A stretch of 64,000 nt of DNA from Polyangiaceae bacterium. GTDB lineage: Bacteria > Myxococcota_A > Polyangia > Polyangiales > Polyangiaceae. This document shows, one piece after another, positions 16,563 to 23,167 of the stretch. The stretch is from contig JADJXL010000002.1 of assembly GCA_016715885.1 (NCBI GenBank), forward strand, positions 310,001 through 374,000. The letters run 5' to 3'. Within the stretch, counting starts at the first letter, position 1. Every line of letters starts with the position of its first letter. The position numbers and the translations under genes are program-made. Under the pieces are notes generated by a model, which saw only the letters and a list, made by a program, of their open reading frames with translations, had not been told where the DNA came from and did no database searches.

Positions 16563-18455
16563 ATGGACGTGTACGTGCGAGACAAACGATTGCGCATCAG
16601 CCCTGCGGCATCGATTGGTAAAGGTGGAGAAGCCGATATTTTTGACATTGGCGGTGGTGTGGCGCTCAAACTATGGAAAGGCCCCGATCATCCGGACGTC
16701 AAAGGTTTGCCCGAAGAAGAGCGAGCGGCCGCTGGTCGATTGCTCCTCGTGCAAGACAAAATGCGAGCATTTCCGAAAGGTCTGCCCGATCGAATCGTGT
16801 CTCCCATCGACATCGCGTGCGACAAGAAAAACACGACGATTCTCGGTTACACCATGCGCCTCGTGGACGGCGCGGAATCGCTGCTCGGTTTGTCGGAACC
16901 TACCAGGCGACGCACGCTTGGAGGAAATGCCTCGGTCGCGATGCTCGTGGATTTGCGCAACACCGTTGCTGCCGTGCACGCATCGGGCGTCGTCATGGGC
17001 GATTTCAATGACCTGAACGTGCTCGTGCGTGGCAGTGAAGCGCATATCGTGGACGCCGATAGTTTTCAATTTGGAAATTTTCCGTGCCCTGTGTTTACCG
17101 AGCGATTCGTCGATCCGTTGATTTGCGATCCAAATGCAGCTCGGCCGATTCCGATGCATCCGTTTTCTGCGGATTCGGATTGGTATGCATTTGCCGTGAT
17201 GGTGATGACGGCGCTTCTGTGCGTCGGTCCGTATGGTGGCGTCTACCGTCCCAAAGAGCCATCGAAGCGTATTCAAGAATGCTTGCGGCCGCTGCGGCGA
17301 GTCACCGTATTCAATCCCGAAGTGCGTTATCCCAAACCGGCGATCCCGTATCGCGTGTTGCCGGATGATTTGCTGCATGCATTTTCGCTGATTTTCGAAC
17401 GCGACGTGCGAGCTCCCTTGCCGCTACATTTGCTCGAGGGCCTTCGCTTTACAAATTGCACGGCGTGCGGATTCGAGCACGCCCGCGGGCGCTGTCCCGA
17501 ATGTGATCACGGCATCGCGCGTGAATGCGTGGTGGTGCGCGGGTACGTGAAAGCGACGCGCAAATTTTCGACATCGGGAACGATCACGACAGCTTCATGG
17601 AAGGGAACGTCGGTCGAATACGTCGTACATGAAAATTCGGCGTATCGGCGCGAGGATGGATCCATCATTTTGCGCGGACCGCTCGATGGCCTTGCGCGAA
17701 TGTGGACGCAAGGAAAAACCACGTTCGTGGGACGTGGCGCGCGTGTCGTCGTGCTCGAACAAGCCCGCGTCGTCGAAACCGTTGTCGTTGATGTTTGCGC
17801 TGGAGAACCTGCATTTGGCGTGAATGAACGATTTGCATTCTACGTCCAAGGTGGGCGGCTTTGGCGAAGAACCTTTGGGCGAAATGGCCCGACGCTTGCC
17901 GGTTTGGGAAGTGAAACGGCTGAACCTTGGGGGGACGTTCTAGCTGGACAAACTCGAATTTGGGTCGGCGAGCGGCTGGGATTCGGATATTACCGAGCTG
18001 GCAATGTATCGGTTGCATTTACGTTCGATACTGAAAAACGTGGGATTCGCGATGCCGTGCGATTGCCGTGGCCGAATGGGCAAATTGTCAAGGCCGACGC
18101 GGCGATCGACAACGACAAGATATGGTTTTTCCTGGCGTTCGCCGTGGCGGGACGCATCGTTCATCGCGTCATCGTCCTGAATGCCGATGCCACGGTGCTC
18201 GGAACAGCGGATGCCGATGCAGGCGATGGATCGTGGCTGGGGACCATCCCAGGCAAATGCGCCGTCGGAGGCGTGCTCTTTGCCGCGACGGATACGGGAA
18301 TCGTCCGGGTCGAGGCTCTTCCGGGTGGACCTTCCGAGGTCAAACGGTTTGCCGATACGGAACCTTTCGTGCAAGCCGGAGCGCGACTGCTGGTCGGACG
18401 CGAAGGAATTTGGGTCGTGGATTCGTGCGAGATCACGATGCTCGCAATGGGCTGA
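16563..18455 (+). CDS. atypical protein kinase with Zn ribbon and propeller-like C-terminus
   Basis: A 630-residue protein from ATG 16563 (GGGAGAGG upstream). Kinase domain, residues 1-290: Gly loop GKGGEADIF (19-27), Lys in VALKLW (36), catalytic loop GDFNDLN (146-152) replacing HRDxxxxN, and DADSF (164-168) in place of DFG. These variants are typical of the TerY-P type kinases. Four Cys (299, 302, 311, 314; CTACGF...CPEC) form a zinc ribbon. Residues 320-630 are repeating beta-rich blocks (AYRREDGSIILRG, FAFYVQGGRLWRR, RIWVGERLGFGYY) that look like a beta-propeller sensor or docking domain. No membrane helix, so cytoplasmic. Partner of the phosphatase and vWA protein. Confidence 0.82.
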   Translation: MDVYVRDKRLRISPAASIGKGGEADIFDIGGGVALKLWKGPDHPDVKGLPEEERAAAGRLLLVQDKMRAFPKGLPDRIVSPIDIACDKKNTTILGYTMRLVDGAESLLGLSEPTRRRTLGGNASVAMLVDLRNTVAAVHASGVVMGDFNDLNVLVRGSEAHIVDADSFQFGNFPCPVFTERFVDPLICDPNAARPIPMHPFSADSDWYAFAVMVMTALLCVGPYGGVYRPKEPSKRIQECLRPLRRVTVFNPEVRYPKPAIPYRVLPDDLLHAFSLIFERDVRAPLPLHLLEGLRFTNCTACGFEHARGRCPECDHGIARECVVVRGYVKATRKFSTSGTITTASWKGTSVEYVVHENSAYRREDGSIILRGPLDGLARMWTQGKTTFVGRGARVVVLEQARVVETVVVDVCAGEPAFGVNERFAFYVQGGRLWRRTFGRNGPTLAGLGSETAEPWGDVLAGQTRIWVGERLGFGYYRAGNVSVAFTFDTEKRGIRDAVRLPWPNGQIVKADAAIDNDKIWFFLAFAVAGRIVHRVIVLNADATVLGTADADAGDGSWLGTIPGKCAVGGVLFAATDTGIVRVEALPGGPSEVKRFADTEPFVQAGARLLVGREGIWVVDSCEITMLAMG

Positions 18456-18495
18456 AACTTCAATCGAAGTCGTAACGAGACAAGAGGAGTCAATC

Positions 18496-19542
18496 ATGAA
18501 TCACAAAGATCTTCCGCTCCCGGTTTTTTATGACCACAAGAGCGCCGAGCGTTGGGGATATCATCCGAACGAAACCGTGCTCGCGACCGCGGCCGACGAT
18601 TGGCGCAAATCGATGGGCATACGGCCCGCAGCTTCGGACAAAACCAACGTACATCTGCTCTTGATCGACGTGCAAAAGGACTTTTGTCATCCCGAAGGCG
18701 CGCTTTTCGTGGCAGGTCGCAGTGGTCGAGGCGCAATCGACGATAGCCGGCGCATTGCCGAGTTCATCTATAAAAACCTCGATGTGCTCACCGCGATCAC
18801 GACGACGATGGACACGCACTTTTCGCACCAAATCTTTTTCCCATCGTTCTGGGTCGATCGTGAAGGCGGGCCGCTCGGGCCGCACCGGGTGATTACCACG
18901 CAAGACGTGGATGCGGGCGAAGTCAGGCCCAATCCGGCTGTTGCAAAATGGCTTTGCGGAGGAAACTACACGTGGCTTTGCAAGCAAGTTCGTCATTATT
19001 GCGAATCGCTCGAAAAGGCCGGCAAGTACACGCTGTATTTGTGGCCTGCGCATTGTTTGCTCGGCAGTGATGGCCATCCGCTCGTCGGGGCCATCCACGA
19101 AGCTCGGCTGTTCCATTCCTACGTACGGGGAGCGCAGAGCTGGGTGGAGGTGAAAGGAGGCAATCCTCTCACGGAAAATTATTCGGTGCTCGCGCCGGAA
19201 GTGCTCACGCGATTCGATGGACAACCGCTTGGACAACGCAACACGCTGTTCTTGAAGACGCTCCTCGCGGCCGATGCGCTCGTCATTGCCGGACAAGCGG
19301 CGAGCCATTGCGTGAAAAGCTCGATTGACGACATTCTCGCGGAAATCGCATCCGTCGATACGGCGCTCGCGAAAAAGATCTACTTGCTTACTGATTGCAT
19401 GTCGGCCGTGACCGTGCCCGATGGCAAAGGTGGCTATGCCGCGGACTTTACTGCCGATGCCGACAAGGCACTCGCAAAATTCGCCGCGGCCGGCATGAAC
19501 TTGGTGAAAAGCACGGACTCCATCAGCGCGTGGCTCAGGTGA
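18496..19542 (+). CDS. long-form nicotinamidase / cysteine hydrolase
   Basis: A 348-residue isochorismatase-superfamily protein from ATG 18496 (AGAGGAG upstream). PncA-type residues are present: catalytic Asp58 in LLLIDVQKDFCHPEGAL, metal ligands Asp106, His108 and His111 (MDTHFSH), Lys220 in VEVKGGNP, and nucleophile Cys272 in IAGQAASHCVKSS. It should convert nicotinamide to nicotinate for NAD salvage. It is much longer than standard PncA (about 200 residues), with a unique N-terminal 50 residues and an insert about 115-185. Another amide substrate is possible. Co-transcribed with nrtR and the kinase/phosphatase genes. Confidence 0.82.
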   Translation: MNHKDLPLPVFYDHKSAERWGYHPNETVLATAADDWRKSMGIRPAASDKTNVHLLLIDVQKDFCHPEGALFVAGRSGRGAIDDSRRIAEFIYKNLDVLTAITTTMDTHFSHQIFFPSFWVDREGGPLGPHRVITTQDVDAGEVRPNPAVAKWLCGGNYTWLCKQVRHYCESLEKAGKYTLYLWPAHCLLGSDGHPLVGAIHEARLFHSYVRGAQSWVEVKGGNPLTENYSVLAPEVLTRFDGQPLGQRNTLFLKTLLAADALVIAGQAASHCVKSSIDDILAEIASVDTALAKKIYLLTDCMSAVTVPDGKGGYAADFTADADKALAKFAAAGMNLVKSTDSISAWLR

Positions 19543-19555
19543 AAAGGAGATTGTC

Positions 19556-20362
19556 ATGACGAACGGAACCAAGATGAACGATCCGAACGATATCCGGCGG
19601 CTTTTCGAAGCGGCCGAAGACGAAGGCACGCTATCACCGGAAGCCGTGGCGCTCTTGGCTGCAAGCGACTTGGGCGCGCAAATTCAAGCGGGTCTCGGCG
19701 TGGGTGTGGATGATGTCGCCGCTTCGGAGGTCGTGCTCGTCACGATCATGCCGGACGATTCCGGATCGATTCGATTCGCAGGAAATGCCGATGCCGTGCG
19801 TGAAGGACACAATGCCGTCATCGATGCGCTGGCCGCGTCGAAACAGAAGGATTCGATCCTCGCGCATACGAGGTATTTGAATGGGTTCGTCCTGTACCCA
19901 TATCGGCAAGTCGGCATGGCAGAACGTATGACCACGAAAAACTACGATCCGACGCTGGGTACGCCGCTCTTCGACCAAACCGTGGTGGTGCTGGGGACGG
20001 TCATTGCCAAAGCACAGGAATTCGCGCAAAGCGGAGTGCCCGTGCGAAGCGTGACGCTCATCATTACCGACGGTGGCGATTGCGGGTCCATCAAATACAA
20101 AGCGAGCGACGTGCGCGCGATCGTGCGCGACATGCTCGCGAGCGAACAGCATATCGTGGCCGCCATGGGTATCGACGACGGCAGTACGCCATTTCGTGAT
20201 GTATTTCGTGAAATGGGAATCGACGACCGATGGATACTGACGCCGAAAAGCGAATCCGGCGAAATTCGTCGAGCATTTCGTATGTTTTCGCAGTCGGCCG
20301 TGCGCGCAAGCCAACATGCAGGGGCATTCTCGCGCGCCTCGGCAGGCGGCTTCTTCGGATGA
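19556..20362 (+). CDS. von Willebrand factor A (vWA) domain protein
   Basis: The 268-residue protein has a complete MIDAS: D67-x-S69-x-S71 in MPDDSGSIRF, the Thr in TLGTPLF (136) and Asp172 in LIITDGGD. It thus should bind a divalent metal and a ligand carboxylate. No signal peptide, so cytoplasmic, as for TerY-type vWA proteins. AAGGAGA precedes ATG 19556, 13 bases after the nicotinamidase stop, so it is firmly part of the operon. In TerY-P triads the vWA protein is the third partner of the kinase and PP2C enzyme; here it may recruit targets or link the kinase to the nicotinamidase. Confidence 0.82.
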   Translation: MTNGTKMNDPNDIRRLFEAAEDEGTLSPEAVALLAASDLGAQIQAGLGVGVDDVAASEVVLVTIMPDDSGSIRFAGNADAVREGHNAVIDALAASKQKDSILAHTRYLNGFVLYPYRQVGMAERMTTKNYDPTLGTPLFDQTVVVLGTVIAKAQEFAQSGVPVRSVTLIITDGGDCGSIKYKASDVRAIVRDMLASEQHIVAAMGIDDGSTPFRDVFREMGIDDRWILTPKSESGEIRRAFRMFSQSAVRASQHAGAFSRASAGGFFG

Positions 20363-20439
20363 TCGGCGCCCCGTTCGATCGTGCGCGCTGGAGAGAATAT
20401 TCCGTGGTGACTGGAGCCACGTAAAGGAAATTTTCCCCT

Positions 20440-21189
20440 TTGTTCTCACCGGCTGGTGTACGATCGTCAATCGTGAAAACCGTCGCACTTCCTCTCGTTC
20501 TGGGCTTGACGTCGCTGTTTTTGCTTCATTGCGCGGAAGGTTCGACCTTCGAGGGGGCGAATCCGAACGACGGTGATGGAGGCGAATGGTCGGGCGGTGA
20601 TAATGGCAGCTCGAGTAGTTCGGGCGGCGGTTCTGCGGGAATGGGCGTTGGTGGTGCGGCTGGAGGTTCGTCCGGGAACGGCGGTTCGTCCGGGTCTACC
20701 TCGTCGAGTGCGTCGAGTAGTTCGAGTGCATCGAGTGCATCGAGCTCGTCGGGTGCGAGCTCGTCCAGCAGTTCTAGCTCTTCGAGCTCATCGAGTAGTG
20801 CAAGCTCGTCGAGCTCGAGCAGTTCCAGTTCGTCGAGTAGCTCGAGCTCATCGAGCAGTTCGGGCGGTGGCGGTACGTGTGACCCACTGAATCCGGGTCT
20901 CGTGTGTATGTCCACGGAGCATTGTTTCCCGCAGCCGAATGGGATGCCGACGTGCGAAGGGCCGATAGGTTCGGGCGGTAACTACGCTGCGTGCCTCGAT
21001 CCCACCGATTGCCAAGCGGCCTTCAATTGCATTGACACGGGTGACATTTTCGCAAGCCCGTGTTGTTTGCGGTGGTGCAAGACGGCTGCTGATTGCGGCG
21101 GCCTCGAAACGTGCGAATTCTTGGCGACGCCCGTGTACGTCGGAGCAACGCAATACGGCGTTTGTTACGATGGCCTTGGCGGGTGCTGA
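20440..21189 (+). CDS. Ser-rich, Cys-containing lipoprotein
   Basis: A lipoprotein (signal VALPLVLGLTSLFLLHC). Start is TTG 20440, with AAAGGAAA upstream, or GTG 20473, which gives a shorter n-region. After the lipid Cys there is a Gly/Ser linker and then about 75 residues that are nearly all Ser (encoded by mixed AGC/TCG/AGT codons), interrupted by a few Ala and Gly. The last 100 residues hold a Cys-rich domain (TCDPLNPGLVC, DCQAAFNC, PCCLRWCKTAADC). Such Ser-run spacers are characteristic of Polyangiaceae surface lipoproteins and probably hold the domain away from the membrane. Function unknown. Confidence 0.75.
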   Translation: MFSPAGVRSSIVKTVALPLVLGLTSLFLLHCAEGSTFEGANPNDGDGGEWSGGDNGSSSSSGGGSAGMGVGGAAGGSSGNGGSSGSTSSSASSSSSASSASSSSGASSSSSSSSSSSSSSASSSSSSSSSSSSSSSSSSSSGGGGTCDPLNPGLVCMSTEHCFPQPNGMPTCEGPIGSGGNYAACLDPTDCQAAFNCIDTGDIFASPCCLRWCKTAADCGGLETCEFLATPVYVGATQYGVCYDGLGGC

Positions 21190-21190
21190 A

Positions 21191-21976
21191 TCATCCCCCA
21201 AACGCGCCGAATCTGCGCACACCTGCGCGGAATGCCAATATCCCCAAAATGGCCATACTCAGAGCCCAAGCCCATTGCACTGCGAGCTGACTTGCCGCAG
21301 TACGCACATCCATGAGTCCCGTCACGACTTCGACGGGAAACCCCAGCGTATAGCGAAATGGTAATACGTGGGCGACGCTGCGCGCCCAACCGGGGAACAA
21401 TTCGAGCGGCACGACATAGCCCGAAAGCACCATGAACGTGACGAGCCACAATTCGAAAACGCCGGTGGCACTTTCCAGGTAAAACGCGAGCGACCCGATG
21501 AGCGTCATGGCGAAAAAATTGATGCACCAGGCGCCGACGAGGGACAGGAGAAAGATTGCAAGGAGCGTCGGATTTTGCGTGAAATTCGCATAAAAGACGG
21601 CAATGCCCAGGATCGGAATGCAAAGACCGGCGCGTAATGGCAATGCGGCAAGGTTCGATGCGCTGTACACCCATAACGGATGAATGGGTTTCAAAAGGCG
21701 CTGGGATAGGGTTCCTTGGCGAATTTCATAATTCAATTCCCAAATCAGCCAAGAACCCGTGATTTGGCGAACGACCAGGGCGGCCAAAAAGTACCCGGTG
21801 AACTCCGTCGGACCAAAACGTCCAACGGGATTTTCACGCGATACGGCAGACCAAATGGCGAGGCTGACGAGCGGCATCGTCGTCGTCAGCATCCAAATGA
21901 TCATTTCTGCACGGTAGGCGAGCGCCGCGGCAAAACCAACTCGAAGCAGCGTCGGATACGCACGCAGGACGCTCAT
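21191..21976 (-). CDS. ABC-2 type permease (DUF990-like)
   Basis: A 261-residue inner-membrane protein with about six transmembrane helices. The pattern matches ABC-2 / DUF990 permeases: YRAEMIIWMLTTTMPLVSLAIW near the start, then RQITGSWLIWELNYEIRQG, a conserved LSQRLLKPIHPLWVY, and a C-terminal SGYVVPLELFPGWARSVAHVLPF. It forms the channel of an exporter with the ATPase at 21973, to which it is coupled by a 4-base overlap. DUF990 systems normally have two permeases; only one is present here, so it may homodimerise. Confidence 0.82.
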   Translation of the reverse strand: MSVLRAYPTLLRVGFAAALAYRAEMIIWMLTTTMPLVSLAIWSAVSRENPVGRFGPTEFTGYFLAALVVRQITGSWLIWELNYEIRQGTLSQRLLKPIHPLWVYSASNLAALPLRAGLCIPILGIAVFYANFTQNPTLLAIFLLSLVGAWCINFFAMTLIGSLAFYLESATGVFELWLVTFMVLSGYVVPLELFPGWARSVAHVLPFRYTLGFPVEVVTGLMDVRTAASQLAVQWAWALSMAILGILAFRAGVRRFGAFGG

Positions 21977-22974
21977 GACGGAAGATCGCTCCGTTCTTTG
22001 TTTTGCGCAAAAAGGTCCCGCATGACCTCTTCGAGCGGGGGATCTTCGACCGTGAGGTCATGAATGCCGACGAGCGCAAGAAGATGGCTCATGGCTTCAC
22101 GCAGATCCGTTTGAGGCACGCCCAGAACGGCTCGACCTGGGGCGAAATCGATGACTGTGCCAATTTTTTCGAGCGTTTCACGATCGGGCGGATCCGTGAA
22201 CGTCAGCACGATACGTTTGTCTTGGCGTACCGTCTTCACGAGTTTTTCCAAGCTGCCATCGTATTTCAATTTACCGTGATCGATGATGATGACCCGCGGG
22301 CACAAACTTGCGACGTCGTCCATGTCGTGGGACGTCAATAAAACCGTGGCGCCGCGTTTTTCATTGTACGAGCGAATGAAGTCGCGGACGACGAGCTGCA
22401 TGGATACGTCGAGGCCGATGGTGGGTTCGTCCAGGAACAAAATGGACGGCCGGTGAAGCAACGCCGCGGCAAGCTCGCATTTCATTCGTTCGCCCAGGGA
22501 CAATTGGCGCGTGGGTTTGTTCGCGAGCGAGCCGATTTCGAGCATTTTGTCTAGCTCGCCGAGTGTTTCCGCATAGGCGCTTTTCGCGATGCCGTAGATG
22601 GCTCGGTTTTGATCGAACGTTTCGATGGGCGGCAAGTCCCAAATGAGCTGCTGCTTTTGCCCCATCACGAGCGTGATGGAACGCAAAAAATCCGGATGAC
22701 GCCGCTGCGGCACATCATGCGCAACGGAAACTTCGCCGCTCGTGGGATGCAAGAGGCCCGAAAGTATTTTCAGCGTCGTGGTTTTTCCCGCTCCATTGGG
22801 TCCGAGAAACCCGACGCGCTCTCCCTGCTCGATGGAAAAGGACAAATCGGAGACCGCAACGACGGCTTTGGTTTGGCGCCGCAATACCGATCGAAGTGCA
22901 GCGACGAGCCCCGCTGGTCGCTCGTGAACTTGGTAGATCTTCGTGAGAGCGCGAACGCTAACCGCGGTGCTCAT
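21973..22974 (-). CDS. ABC transporter ATP-binding protein
   Basis: The 333-residue ATPase has Walker A GPNGAGKTTTLK, Q-loop region (TLVMGQKQQLIWDLPP), signature LSLGERMKCELAAALL, Walker B ILFLDEPTIGLD and the H-loop LTSHDMDD. Residues 240-333 form an extra C-terminal domain, as in drug or polysaccharide exporter ATPases that pair with DUF990 permeases. ATG 22974 is used (MSTAVSVRALTKIY). It is transcribed divergently from the kinase at 23168. Substrate unknown; families of this type export antibiotics, lipids or daunorubicin-like compounds. Confidence 0.9.
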   Translation of the reverse strand: MSTAVSVRALTKIYQVHERPAGLVAALRSVLRRQTKAVVAVSDLSFSIEQGERVGFLGPNGAGKTTTLKILSGLLHPTSGEVSVAHDVPQRRHPDFLRSITLVMGQKQQLIWDLPPIETFDQNRAIYGIAKSAYAETLGELDKMLEIGSLANKPTRQLSLGERMKCELAAALLHRPSILFLDEPTIGLDVSMQLVVRDFIRSYNEKRGATVLLTSHDMDDVASLCPRVIIIDHGKLKYDGSLEKLVKTVRQDKRIVLTFTDPPDRETLEKIGTVIDFAPGRAVLGVPQTDLREAMSHLLALVGIHDLTVEDPPLEEVMRDLFAQNKERSDLPS

Positions 22975-23030
22975 AGGGCGTGGACAGGCTAGCACTTGCT
23001 CGTGCTATCGGCTTGATTCCGGGTCGTGAG

Positions 23031-23060
23031 CTGTACGCTCGCTTCGCCCCCATCCCCCGA
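23031..23060 (+). repeat. collapsed copy of the structured intergenic repeat
   Basis: CTGTACGCTCGCTTCGC (23031-23047) is identical to the head of copy 2 (from 48510) and is joined directly to CCCCATCCCCCGA, which resembles its tail (CCCCCATACCCCCCGA). The whole hairpin region between them is missing. It lies in the divergent promoter region between the ABC ATPase and the kinase gene. Confidence 0.5.
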
Positions 23061-23070
23061 TTTACGCGTA

Positions 23071-23098
23071 TTGGGAACTGGTCGCTTGATGCTATACG
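23071..23098 (+). promoter_or_regulatory. candidate promoter of the kinase-TolB gene
   Basis: TTGGGA (23071-23076), a 16-base spacer, and TATACG (23093-23098) form a fair sigma-70-like pair 70 bases upstream of the ATG at 23168. Each hexamer matches four of six consensus positions. Confidence 0.35.
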
Positions 23099-23167
23099 CT
23101 GAAGACGCTCGTCCAAGGACGGGGTTGTCGCAGCGTTTCGCTCGTGACGTAGGATGCGTGCTTTTTC

